From Glandiceps talaboti (Eukaryota; Hemichordata; Enteropneusta; Spengelidae): a stretch of 64,000 bases of DNA. The translations under genes and the position numbers were made by a program. The notes under the pieces are model-generated. The model had not been told where the DNA came from, searched no databases, and saw only the letters and a list, made by a program, of their open reading frames with translations. Location of the stretch: positions 12,605,546-12,669,545 of the forward strand of contig NC_135557.1 of the NCBI RefSeq assembly GCF_964340395.1, given 5' to 3'. This document shows positions 12,554 to 25,200 of the stretch, piece by piece (the first letter of the stretch is position 1; each line of letters starts with the position of its first letter).

Positions 12554-12660
12554 CAATTGCCCCCGAAGGACAACTGCCCCCCGGACAATTGCCCCCGAAG
12601 GACAACTGCCCCCCGGACAATTGCCCCCCGGACAACTGCCCCCGACCGACAACTGTCCTG
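12554..12660 (+). repeat. GC-rich 14-17-bp minisatellite (foldback-arm type), copy 1
   Basis: Tandem GGACAAYTGCCCCC units alternating with a GAAGG variant. It ends in an opposed GACAACTGTCCTG and starts abruptly after a short TA run. It lies at the join between the left 5' flank and the spacer block. Pro-rich open frames here are repeat artefacts. Confidence 0.85.
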
Positions 12661-12743
12661 TATACCTGTATATTATATTATATTGATTGTTGTCCAACTG
12701 ATGTCTTCACTGGCGAAATACATAAATTGCCCTGAGCCTTCTG

Positions 12744-12968
12744 TCACGTATTGTATTCATAATTAAACAGCGTGCAATAATCGGTTATAGAGTGTGGTAA
12801 ATTATTGTGTATTAAGTCGTAAACAAAAACACCTGCTAAATACTTGTGTAACTTAAACACGTCGAGAATTGTTAACTGGTTGAAAAGAGGAGAAGAATGT
12901 TCCAGAAAATTAATATACGCCCATAAGAATGATATATGTCGTACAATCCCATTCCACACTTCCATCAC
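12744..12968 (-). mobile_element. LINE reverse-transcriptase C-terminal remnant
   Basis: A 74-residue open frame containing HSSPLFNQLTILDVFKLHKY and then VFVYDLIHNNLP. This spacing of a PLF--L-IL---DL-K motif, a FVYDLI motif and N-LP is characteristic of the region after the polymerase core in CR1/L2-type non-LTR retrotransposons, from recollection of the family rather than a search. It is truncated at both ends. The same fragment occurs at 55881-56105 on the opposite strand. Confidence 0.55.
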
Positions 12969-14233
12969 ATTTTGCCCCTATCAGTCCGTCAAATTAGAAT
13001 TGGGAGCAGCACAATATGCAAACAATGGTATGGTATGAACGCCAGTTTGTCATCTTAAAAGTGTTGGTATCAATGTTGATCTGGCAGAACTTTGTATAAG
13101 TGTATTTTGCATCATCGTCTGAGACCACACCTTCTTTTATGGTACCGTCCAAGACAGACTGTCGCAGTGTTTCAGAAGAAATAACAGCTCTGGTTTGCGA
13201 GAATAGTATTGTGATGATTTAAAATCGGTGTCAATAACGTGTGTGACGAAAAAAAGATAGTTTTTCTGTTTTCTAAACTGAAATAATTAATTGACTAAAG
13301 AACGTCTTCTTTACTAGGTTGACTGCTAAGGTGATTTTTATTTCAATAGACTATTGAATGGTAGAGTTCACCTGCCTGTATTGACCTTTGTAACTTTAAT
13401 CTCCTATCCAGATAAGTGCCCCGTGTAATTGTCACTTCTCATTGTTTCAATGTTGAAGTCTCACTAATTTCGTTAAACAGTACCCACATTATAGTTACAT
13501 ATGTACCAGTTTAGTTACATATGCGCCTGCATAGTATACTGGTGGTATTTGCACTGCATTATTTGCATACCTGCATGCAAATAACATGCAAATGATGAAG
13601 CTGTCGTTCATTCTACACGAAAGCGCGTGATTGCATAGTGTAAATTTTACTGAAAGTTTGTTGTTTTTGGAAAATAAAACATATGTATCAATAACAGAAC
13701 CCCATGCCGCGTGAGTGTGGGTGTGGATAATGTAAAGTGGTATTTGCACTTGTGCTGGTTGTGTTTTCTGCTCCACGTTTACGAGGGTATTGCCACAGAG
13801 AACACTGCAAGCACTCGTTCAAATGTCCCGAGTACACCACACTTGCACTCGAGCATGAAAGGGTTCTGACATATCTCATTTAAGTTCTAGTAGATAGTCT
13901 TAGGGAGATCTTCCATGAATGTCATTTTCTTGCATGTAAATCAACCAAAACGATATTTCAAGACACGAATTTGTAGATTGAAGGCCAGATTCTGGCATAT
14001 CCTATGTTTATTGTGACGAAACGTTAATAATCTTATATTGATATACCGTATGATGGACACACTTCGGTTACTAGCTCATGTTAGGCAAGCAACAACCAGA
14101 TCACCGTGGTTGACTGCTAACATTAACTGTTTAACCAGTTTCTTTTTGGTTTGGTTGTCTGTACTATTTTATTGAAACAACTTACACCGAATTTGAACAT
14201 TTGACGAATCATCTAAATGGCCAGCAGGCATAA

Positions 14234-14278
<45 letters not shown>

Positions 14279-14440
14279 CATGATGATGATGATGTTGTTG
14301 TTGTTATTGTTGTTGTTGTTCGTGATGTTGTTGATGTCGATGTTGTTGTTGTTGTTGTTCGTGATGTTGTTGATGTTGATGTTGATGTCGATGTTGTTGT
14401 TGTTGTTGTTGTTGTTGCTGCTGCTGTTGTTGTTGTTTCT
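14234..14440 (+). repeat. (TTG)n/(ATG)n imperfect microsatellite
   Basis: Long TTG runs interrupted by ATG and TCG triplets. Counterparts lie at about 28523-28662 (CAA plus long ATC run) and 54468-54611. The Leu- or Gln-rich open frames follow from the repeat. Confidence 0.9.
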
Positions 14441-15097
14441 CGATTATTTTCCCCCGGACCCTAAGTTTTGACACTCTCCTATGTTTATCCTTACACGTAC
14501 ACATTTGCCAGAAATACGATTATCTCTAAGTCAACCTTGACATTCTCCAGTAGTTGTTTCTACCCATCCACCCATCCATCAAAGAACGATGACATATTTT
14601 GTCTATATAGTATAATGTACAGCAGCAGATATTCGGAATCGGTGTATTTACCAATCTGAACACCCAACTAATAAAGCGTTTTACTCGTTTGCACAATCAT
14701 TTATAGTTTCCATATCAAGTGTACAATAACACTGTAAGACTAGCATGTGGCCTTTCCAACTTAAATCAACTTGTAAATAATGTTGTCAGCTAACAAATGG
14801 TTATAACCTCCCCCCCCCCCCGGAAAAAAAGCCAAAAATTATTTTAAAATAAAAACCTTTTAAAAAAAGTAATTGAAAGTAGGAGAATTTCGTTTTTTGG
14901 GGTGACGTATATTTCAATAGGGTAGTATGTTGAATAGTCCATTTTATGTTCATGTGTTTCTGTTGACCGCTGTAACATCAAGCTTTCGTCGATCAATGGA
15001 GTTCAATATAAATCTCCTGCAATACATTTGTCCTTGCTTGGATTTTAAAATATAAAGTCAAGTAGACAACAACAAAATATACATCAATACACACACT

Positions 15098-15100
<3 letters not shown>

Positions 15101-15133
<33 letters not shown>

Positions 15134-15160
15134 CACACACATGCACACACACACACACAC
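15101..15160 (+). repeat. (CA)n microsatellite
   Basis: CA dinucleotides with occasional ATG. Counterparts are (GT)n at about 27806-27853 and 53749-53810. Confidence 0.9.
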
Positions 15161-15414
15161 GGTATCGATCACATGTAAGCATTGTAACAACTTTTAACTT
15201 TTGACAGAGACACTTACCTCGCTTTGAAGTTGAACATTTATAAGTATCCAAAAGTTGTTCCAACATCATGTTTGATGAATACAGTAACGATTAATAAGCC
15301 AAGCGTTGAAATCGTTTCAGGATAAGTATATGGTTCCAATTGACATCTGTAATTTCATGTAAAATTTAAATTCAAGTGATCACACCGGCTAATTTCTAAA
15401 CCTTTGTATATTTC

Positions 15415-18400
15415 TACCTTTCTCCGATCATTTCTTACATGTCTGTGTAAAAACCAACAGTTTGAGATGTGCTTTTTTTCGCCTTCAATTGTTGCAGTCC
15501 ATGAAATGAATTCTTAGACATTGTATTAGCTTTGTGATAACTTAATGGACCGTATTCAGCGGTCATAATAAAAATTTTATGACTTGCGTTAAATGGAAAC
15601 TGTCAGAGTCTCAATAACTCGAGGTGACCCTGACAATTGTCAATGCCAAGCAGCTTTGAGGTCACTGTAGTATCACCGGGGTAGGATGCACTGTGTACAT
15701 GTACACGGGCAATTCAATAGAATGAAAAGCATGTGACCAGCGGGTAAGGAACAGGCTATAAACTCAATTGATAAGTAGTACCGTGTCAAAATATTCAAAT
15801 ATGATATAGCATGTCCAGTTTCTTATTGGTTCCGGTATTTTTCATACCAAACCTGTTAGCCTTATCTGAATATAATTTCATCAACGGAGATATTGATTGA
15901 TCCGCTTTCTGTCACACTTTTGTACCTTTGTATATTTCTACCTTTCTCCGAGCATTTCTCACATGTCTGTGTAAAAACCAACAGTTTGTGATGTGCTTTT
16001 TTACCATCAAATTGTTGCAGTGCATGAAAAGAATTCTTAGACATTGTATTAGCTTTGTGATAACTACTGGACCGTATTCAGCGGTCATAATACAACTTTT
16101 ATGACTTGCGTTAAATGCAAACTGTCGGTCACAATGACTCGAGGTGACCCTGACAATTGTCAATGTCAGGAGCTTTGAAGTCACTGTAGTATCACCGGGG
16201 TAGGATGCACTGTGTACATCTACACGGGCAATTCAATAGAATGAAAAGCATATGACCAGCGGGTAAGGAACAGGCTATAAACTCAGTTGATAAGAAGTAC
16301 TGTGTCAAAATATTCCAATATTATATAGCATGTCCAGTTTCTTATTGGTTCCAGCTTGGTTGTATCAAACAGAAACGTTCACACGGTACTGAAATTTATT
16401 TCAAAATGTTCACTAAAGTATATAGTGTAACACTGATACGTCAATTAACGGCAGTCCTGGCGATATTTGAAAGACTCTTTCAGTCACTGATATCAATGTG
16501 ACCTAGATAGCAACTAACAATAACAATTAAAGGCCGGGCATTAATCCTAAGTCATCGCATTACGGTTATCAAAGGAGTATTCTTTTGTTCTGGTCCAACA
16601 GTGTGCCTGTGTGTACTTTTGTCTTTCCCTAAGTCTCTGTGATTGTGTCTGTATGAAGCAGACCTATTTAGCTTTGATACTGTCTCCCCTTCTAATTTGC
16701 AAGATATTTCTGTGGTACTGTAGACTCTGTGTTATTGAACTGTATCATGGGTGGGTTCGCAACTCATTGTGGTATTCGACCAAGGTTTTGATCATGTGTA
16801 GTATATAATACCAACTCTCCGAGTGATAATGACCTCACATGGACTGCGAGAAGTAGCTGTGAAGATGCAGTGTTATTACTGTTCGTAAAATGCACAATAG
16901 AAAATGGCAATGACAGTACACAGATGTGGACTGTTACCAAGGACAATATTGTGTATTTAACAAGTTCAAAGACATTTCTCGAAATATAGCTACCTATTTA
17001 ACAAGTTTTCACTAATTCCATCTATTACATCAAAAATTGTAATTGCGGGGTTTCGGAAATGCAAAGTGTATACATAAAAACAGATACCAATAAGCCATAA
17101 GATTTTTATTCGTGGCGTAACAATTTATTTTGGTCAGATAGGAGACTGTGATAATGATGATACAAGGAAAGCACAGATATTTGTATTACTCGGTTATAAA
17201 AGTAGAAAATTAAGACAAAAAGGAGAGTGGAACCAGGGAGTGTACATCAACGATTACTATTTTTAATGTATTCATCCAAGTCATAGTTTATAAGTTCATC
17301 CACTCATCGCTTTTGGTGAACCCGATTTGTATGTTCGGCTCAATTTCAATACTTAATGATTTGGTCATGCGCTCATCTAACAGAATCTGCATTGTATACG
17401 CAAATGTAAAGGAGATATTGCTTCATTTCTCAGAATGCCTTGCCGTTGACGAAAGAATACATCTCCTTAGGCGGATTTTGCCAATTTTTATAACTCTATT
17501 TTAGACTATCGTGATTACAGTTTGATTTGTAGTTTGTATTGTTCATTTTGTTTGATTATAACACTGTTCCTTCAATCATGTTGTTTTTACTCATCACTTT
17601 GAGTCAGTACGGACAATGTATCACGCCCCCATGCGGTCAAACTACCCCATTCTCAATCTACATAGAACAGACTAAATGAGCTGTGCTGAATGTAGTGAAG
17701 AGAAGAGCGAGATTCGATGTGAATGAAAGTAAAATACTGATTATGATATGAACGTAACATAGAATTTAAGCAGCATATAACTTGTTGATGACTGTATATG
17801 GTTTTGGGAATGTCTGATTACATACAAAGCCCATAGTGCTTATCGGTTATAATTTATAATGGCACTAATTCGATTTATAAAACAATGAAGAAAAAGATAA
17901 AACAAAAACAAAACCAAATGAAAGAACTTATTCTTGGGAATGTATACTGTGAAAGATATTCGGATCATCACGTACATTCTTTCCATACTACAACTTTTAT
18001 CCTCCTGGCTGCTGTGTGGTCACCGCACCAGATGTGAACACTATAAAATTTCTTTAGAATGAGGAATCGACTTATATATTATAATGCGTTGTAACGTTTG
18101 AAGTAATGGCATAGTCTTTTTTTTTTTAATTTTTCTTTTGTGTATTTTTGTTCAAAGGTCTCGGTTGGTCTAGCGAGATGAGTGGGCTGCCACATCCAAT
18201 TTTATTTTAGTAGGCCCATCAAATGAAAATCCATAAATTTTGACAACCATCTCAGTCACTGGTATTAAAATTGACCCAGATAGAAATGCCCTGTAGCAAT
18301 TAAAGGGCAGGCATGCAATATCAGGTTATTGCATTGGTGTTATTATATTAGTGAAGTCACGATAATTACCTTTGATTACTCTTTTCTCCAAAAAAAAAAT

Positions 18401-21130
18401 TTCTATAGCTGTGTCACCACATAACTCATTATCACTGTTTTTTCACACCAAACCTGTTAGCCTTATCTGAATATAATTTTATCCACGGATATATTAATTG
18501 ACCCGCTTTCTGTCACGCTTTTGTACCTTTGTATATTTCCACCTTTCTCCGAGTATTTCTCACATGTCTGTGTAAAAACCAACAGTTTGTGATGTGCTTT
18601 TTTACCATCAAATTGTTGCAGTGCATGAAAAGAATTCTTAGACATTGTATTAGCTTTGTGATAACTACTGGACCGTATTCAGCGGTCATAATACAACTTT
18701 TATGACTTGCGTTAAATGCAAACTGTCGGTCACAATGACTCGAGGTGACTCTGACAATTGTCAATGCCAAACAGCTTTGAGGTCACTGTAGTATCACCGG
18801 GATAGGATGCGCTGTGTACATCTACACGGGCAATTCAATAGAATGAAAAGCATATTACCAGCGGGTAAGGAACAGGCTATAAACTCAGTTGATAAGAAGT
18901 ACTGTGTCAAAATATTCCAATATTATATAGCATGTCCAGTTTCTTATTGGTTCCTGCTTGGTTGTATCAAACAGAAACGTTCACACGGTACTGAAATTTA
19001 TTTCAAAATGTTCACTAAAGTATATAGTGTAACACTGATACGTCAATTAACGGCAGTCCTGGCGATATTTGAAAGACTCTTTCAGTCACTGATATCAATG
19101 TGACCTAGATAGCAACTGACAATAACAATTAAAGGCCGGGCATTCATCCTAAGTCATCGCATTACGGTTATCAAAGGAGTATTCTTTTGTTCTGGTCCAA
19201 CAGTGTGCCTGTGTGTACTTTTGTCTTTCCCTAAGTCTCTGTGATCGTGTCTGTATGAAGCAGACCTATTTAGCTTTGATACTGTCTCCCCTTCTAATTT
19301 GCAAGATATTTCTGTGGTACTGTAGACTCTATGTTATTGAACTGTATCATGGGTGAGTTCACAACTCATTGTGGTATTCGACCAAGGTTTTGATCATGTG
19401 TAGTATATAATACCAACTCTCCGATCCGAGTGATAATGACCTCACATGGACTGCGAGAAGTAGCTGTGAAGATGCAGTGTTATTACTGTTCGTAAAATGC
19501 ACAATAGAAAATGGCACTGACAGTACACAGATGTGGACTGTTACCAAGGACAATATTGTGTATTTAACAAGTTCAAAGACATTTCTCGAAATATAGCTAC
19601 CTATTTAACAAGTTTTCACTAATTCCATCTATTACATCAAAAATTGTAATTGCGGGGTTTCGGAAATGCAAAGTGTATACATAAAAACAGATACCAATTA
19701 GCCATAAGAATTGAATTCGTGGCGTAACAATTTATTTTGGTCAGATAGGAGACTGTGATAATGATGATACAAGGAAAGCACAGATATTTGTATTACTCGG
19801 TTATAAAAGTAGAAAATTAAGACAAAAAGGAGAGTGGAACCAGGGAATGTACATCAACGATTACTATTTTTAATGTATTCATCCATGTCATAGTTTATAA
19901 GTTCATTCACTCATCGCTTTTGGTGAACCCGATTTGTATGTTCGGCTCAATTTCAATACTTAATGATTTGGTCATGCGCTCATCTAACAGAATCTGCATT
20001 GTATACGCAAATGTAAAGGAGATATTGCTTCATTTCTCAGAATGCCTTGCCGTTGACGAAAGAATACATCTCCTTAGGCGGATTTTGCCAATTTTTATAA
20101 CTCTATTTTAGACTATCGTGATTACAGTTTGATTTGTAGTTTGTATTGTTCATTGTGTTTGATTATAACACTGTTCCTTCAATCATGTTGTTTTTACTCA
20201 TCACTTTGAGTCAGTACAGACAATGTATCACGCCCCCGTGCGGTCAAACTACCCCATTCTCAATCTACATAGAACAGACTAAATGAGCTGTGCTGATTGT
20301 AGTGAAGAGAAGAGCGAGATTCGATGTGAATGAAAGTAAAATACTGATTATGATATGAACGTAACATAGAATTTAAGCAGCATATACCTTGTTGATGACT
20401 GTATATAGTTTTGGGAATGTCTGATTACATACAAAGCCCATAGTGCTTATCGGTTATAATTTATAATGGCACTAATTCGATTTATAAAACAATGAAGAAA
20501 AAGATAAAACAAAAACAAAAACAAATGAAAGAACTTATTCTTGGGAATGTATGCTGTGAAAGACATTCGGATCATGACGTACATTCTTTCCATACTACAA
20601 CTTTTATCCTCCTGGCTGCTGTGTGGTCACCGCACCAGATATGAACACACTAAAATGTGTTTAGAATGGGGAATCGACTTATATATTATGATGCTTTGTA
20701 ACGTTTGAAGTAATGGCATAGCCTGTTTTTTTTTCATTTTTGTTTTGTGTATTTTTGTTGAAAGGCCTCGGCTGATCTAGTGAGATGAGTAGGCTGACAC
20801 ATCCAATTTTATTTTAGTAGGCCCATCAAATGAAAATCCATAAATTTTGACAACCATCTCAGTCACTGGTATTAAAATTGACCCAGATAGAAATGCCCTG
20901 TAGCAATTAAAGTGCAGACATGCAATATCAAGTTATTGCATTGGTGTTATTATATTAGTGAAGTCACGATAATTACCTTTGATTACTCTTTTCTCCAAAA
21001 CATTTTTTTTTCTATAGCTGTGTCACCACATAACTCATTATCACTGTTTTTTTCACATCAAACCTGTTAGCCTTATCTGAATATAATTTTATCCACGGAT
21101 ATATTAATTGATCCGCTTTCTGTCTCGCTT
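15415..21130 (-). repeat. Tandem array of a 2.6-kb unit, cluster 1 (two units plus a partial)
   Basis: Anchor positions recur 2601 bp apart (16044 and 18645, minus orientation). A partial unit lies at the 15.4-15.85 kb end, and the array is cut off at 21130 by the foldback-type minisatellite. Units are close but not identical. Each has a 60-codon open frame that also occurs in clusters 2 and 3. Changes among copies are mostly non-synonymous, so I do not call a gene. No transposase or retroviral motif is visible. Confidence 0.8.
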
Positions 21131-21134
21131 GGTA

Positions 21135-21309
21135 ACAGGACAACTGCCCCCCGGACAACTGCCCCCCGGACAATTGCCCCCGGACAATTGCCCCCGAAGG
21201 ACAACTGCCCCCCGGACAATTGTCCCCGAAGGACAACTGCCCCCCGGACAATTGCCCCCGGACAACTGCCCCCGAAGGACAATTGCCCCCCGGACTACTG
21301 CCCCCGAAC
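21135..21309 (+). repeat. Minisatellite arm, left
   Basis: About 11 units of 14-17 bp. It begins with GGTAACAGGACAACTG, the same terminal sequence (inverted) found at the 56349 end of the copy at 56 kb. Confidence 0.85.
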
Positions 21310-21597
21310 AACATGCAGCATGGATGTGTTCGTTTACCATACCAATTACTTCATCGTCACAATATTTTACTTTGGCGTTACAGTTGAAATGTCAACGCCT
21401 CTCGCATTCGTATGAAACAACCCGGTTTGCTAAATCTTTCTGTTTCACATAGACATGGCCATCATAAATCAATTTGTTTTTACTTCTCTCGCTTCGAACA
21501 AACTGCATAGTGACTGACAAGACGATACAGAACACTATGACTATGTTGGTGTCTGGCAAGCAATATATATCATTTAGGTGTGAAAAATAAAAAAGTG

Positions 21598-21794
21598 TGT
21601 GAATTACCACGGTAAGTTAAACTTTTATAATTGTCGTAACAATTATCACAGATGACAATAGAGTAGAACTTGTTAATGTGAGTATAAATTATGTGAATTA
21701 CGGCGGTAAGTTAAAGCACCATGCCGACTTTTATAATTGTCGTAACAATTATCACAGATGACAATAGAGTAAAACGTGCAAATGTGAGTATAAA
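21598..21794 (+). repeat. Direct repeat pair with internal hairpin in the element core
   Basis: Two ~95-bp units starting GTGAATTAC and ending GAGTATAAA. Each contains AATTGTCGTAACAATT, a perfect six-base stem with a four-base loop. The second unit has a short extra stretch. Confidence 0.75.
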
Positions 21795-22051
21795 TAAATT
21801 GATTGATTGGTTGATTTTTATTACCTGTACAAGAAATAATTTCAGATCACTTGAAAAAGATATATATATACAAAATTTATACAGGTAATGGGAGTCAGAA
21901 AATAGCTTAGCTAATCAAGTCTGACCCCTCACATTAATGGTTAATAGGTAACCATTCACGGGTGTTACTAAACGCTAAACGGTAAGTTGCCGACGGTGAC
22001 TTTTTAATGAATGACAAACCCGTAATAATATATTACTAGCTTTTTTTTCCG

Positions 22052-22209
22052 TTCGGGGGCAGTTGTCCGGGGGGCAATTGTCCTTCGGGGGCAATTGTCC
22101 GGGGGGCAGTTGTCCTTCGGGGGCAATTGTCCGGGGGGCAGTTGTCCTTCGGGGGCAATTGTCCGGGGGCAATTGTCCGGGGGGCAGTTGTCCGGGGGGC
22201 AGTTGTCCT
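22052..22209 (-). repeat. Minisatellite arm, right
   Basis: About ten units in opposite orientation to the left arm. It ends in CAGTTGTCCTAGAATC before joining, at 22216, sequence that matches positions 1-424 inverted. Confidence 0.85.
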
Positions 22210-22215
22210 AGAATC

Positions 22216-25200
22216 GCAGAACACCAGTCATGTCAAAAGAAAACTTGAAATGGTCATTGATCAATAGTTAATAAGCAGTATACTCATAATATCTTTATTC
22301 GACATCATTTATAGTAACTATGGTACGAGATTCACATGTTGTGATATTATACACTGTATTTTTAGGCGTAGTTTTAGCGCCCTCAACTACTAGGTTGCGT
22401 ACAGGCATAAGTAAAGTATTCCCCTCTCGGTCAAGTCGATGTCCCCTTTCAGTTGTTCTTTGGTTGGACAACAAATAACAAAATAATTCAATTCAGTATG
22501 TACCATTTTAAATTATAACCGATGAGCGTTATGGACTTTGTATGTATTCGTTATGTAAAATCAACCATTCTTCAATATTGTCATTGATTGTACAGACATT
22601 CCCAAAATTATGTACAGTCATCAACATGTAATATACTGTTTAAACTCTATCTTACGTTCATATCATAATCAGTATTTTACTTTCATTCACATCGAGTCTC
22701 GCTCTTCTCTTCATTACTATCTCCACAACTAATTAGTCTGTTCTATGTAGATTGAGAATGGGGTAGTCTGACCGCATGGGGGCGTGATACATTGTCCATA
22801 CAGACTCAAAGTGATGAGTAAAAACAACATGAGTTAAGGAACAGTGTTATAATCAAACAGAATGAACGATACAAACTACAAATCAAACTGTAATAACGAT
22901 AGTCTAAAATAGAGTTATAAAAATTGGCAAAGTTTGCCTAAGGAGATGGATTCTTTCCTCTACGGCAAGTATTCTGAGAAATGAAGCAATATCTCCTTTA
23001 CATTAGCATATACAATGCAGATTCTGTTAGATGAGCGGACAACCAAAACTCTAAGTACTGAAATTGAGACGAACATATGAACTTACAAATCGGGTCTACC
23101 AAAAGTGATGGGTGAATGAACTTATAAACTATGACCTGGATGAATACATTAAAAATAGTAATCATTGATGTACATTCCCTGGTTCCACTCTCCTTTTTGT
23201 CTTAATTTTCTACTTTTATAACCGAGTAATTCCTTTTATCATCATTATCACACTCTCCTGTCTGACCAAAATAAATTGTTATGCCACGAACTCAATTCTT
23301 GTGGCTTCTTGATATCTGTTTTTATGTATACACTTTGCATTTCCTAAACCCCACAATTACAATCATGTTTGATAACATGTAATAGATGGAATTAGTGAAA
23401 CCAGTGTTAAAGAGGTAGCTTTATTTCGTGAAATGTACAACTTGTCAAATAAACTAATATTGTTCTGGATAACAGTCCACATCTGCCTACTGTCAGTGCC
23501 ATTATCCATTGTGCATCTAACGAACGGTGATAACACTGCATCTTCACAGCTACTTCTCGCAGTCCATGTGACGTCAGTATCACTCGGAGAGTTCGTTTTA
23601 TATACTATACATGATCAAACCTTTAGTCAAATACCACAATGAGTTGTGAACTCACCCATGATACGCTTCAATAACACAGAGTGTACAGTACCGCAGAATT
23701 ATCTTGCAAATTAGAAGGGGACACAGTATCAAAGCTAAATAGGTCTGCTTCATACAGACACGATCACACAGACTCAGGGAAAGACAAAAATACACACAGG
23801 CACACTGTTGGACCAGAACAAAAGAATACTCCTTTGATAATCGTAATGCGATGACTTAGGTTGAATGCCCGGCCTTTAATTAGTATTGTCAGTTGCTATC
23901 TAGGTCACATTGATATCTGTGACTGAAAGAGTCTTTCAAATATCACCTGGACTGCCGTTAATTGACGTATTAGTGTTACACTATATACTTTAGTGAACAT
24001 TTTGCAATGAATTTCACAGTACCGTGCAACGTTTCTGTTTGATAGAACCACGCAGGAACCAATACGAAACTGGACATGCTATATAATATTGGAATATTTT
24101 GACACGGTACTACTTATCAATTGAGTTTATAGCCTGTTCCTTACCCGCTGGTCATATGTTTTTTATTCTATTGAATTGCCCATGTACATGTACACAGTGC
24201 ATCCTACCAAGGTGATACTACAGTGACCTCAAAGCTGCTTGGCATTGACAATTGTCAGGGTCGCCTCGAGTCATTGAGTCCGGTGAATACAGTCCATTGA
24301 GTTATCACAAAGCTAATACAATGTCTAAGAATTCTTTTCATGCACTGCAACAATTTGAAGGTAAAAAAGCACATCACAAACTGTTGGTTTTTACACAGAC
24401 ATGTAAGAAATACTCGGAGAAAGGTAGAAATATACAAAGGGACAAAAGCGTGACAGAAAGCGGGTCAATTAATATATCCGTGGATAAAATTATATTCAGA
24501 TAAGGCTAACAGGTTTGGTGTGAAAAAACAGTGATAATGAGTTATGTGGTGACACAGCTATAGAACATTTTTTTTGGAGAAAAGAGTAATCAAAGGTAAT
24601 TATCGTGACTTCACTAATATAATAACACCAATGCAATAACCTGATATTGCATGCCTGCCCTTTAATTGCTACAGGGCATTTCTATCTGGGTCAATTTTAA
24701 TACCAGTGACTGAGATGGTTGTCAAAATTTATGGATTTTCATTTGATGGGCCTACTAAAATAAAATTGGATGTGGCAGCCTACTCATCTCGCTAGACCGG
24801 CCGAGGCCTTTCAACAAAAATACACAAAAGAAAAATTAAAAAAAAAAACCAGACTATGCCATTACTTCAAACGTTACAACGCATTATAATATATAAGTCG
24901 ATTCCTCATTCTAAAGAAATTTTATAGTGTTCACATCTGGTGCGGTGACCACACAGCAGCCAGGAGGATAAAAGTTGTAGTATGGAAAGAATGTACGTCA
25001 TGATCCGAATGTCGTTCACAGTATACATTCCCAAGAATAAGTTCTTTCATTTGTTTTTGTTTTTGTTTTATCTTTTTGTTCATTGTTTTATAAATCGAAT
25101 TAGTGCCATTATAAATTATAACCGATGAGCACTATGGGCTTTGTATGTAATCAGACATTCCCAAAACCATATACAGTCATCAACAAGTTATATGCTGCTT

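Larger units (their letters stand above)
12661..15414. repeat. Spacer block, copy 1
   Basis: Holds the LINE remnant, a (TTG)n tract, a poly-C run near 14810 and a (CA)n tract. It is matched inverted by 53511-56188, and by 27566-29149 for its distal half. No gene is visible. Confidence 0.7.
21131..22215. mobile_element. Foldback-like element: minisatellite arms around a ~740-bp core
   Basis: The left arm (21131-21309) is tandem GGACAAYTGCCCCC; the right arm (22052-22209) is the same repeat inverted (GGGGGCAGTTGTCC). The core has no long open frame. It contains a duplicated ~95-bp segment (21598-21794) with an AATTGT-ACAATT hairpin, and possibly a LINE 3' tail (about 21795-21900). Long inverted arms made of short tandem repeats are the hallmark of FB elements in Drosophila and TU elements in sea urchin. 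The flanks do not match each other (TCTCGCTT against GCAGAACA), as expected if the element sits at a recombination joint. Confidence 0.55.

Noticed and set aside
12497-12766. Pro- or Gly-rich frames in the GC minisatellites (also near 21.1, 22.1 and 56.3 kb)
   Set aside because: Every frame of the 15-17-bp repeat is open; no start context or conservation beyond the repeat.
14217-14504. Poly-Leu and poly-Gln frames
   Set aside because: Products of the TTG/CAA microsatellite; length and interruptions differ among the three copies.
16800-16990. Exon-like frame in the 2.6-kb unit (DLTWTARSSCEDAV...) ending in a stop
   Set aside because: It has Trp and Cys and an AG upstream, but copies differ mainly by non-synonymous changes and no partner exon is visible.
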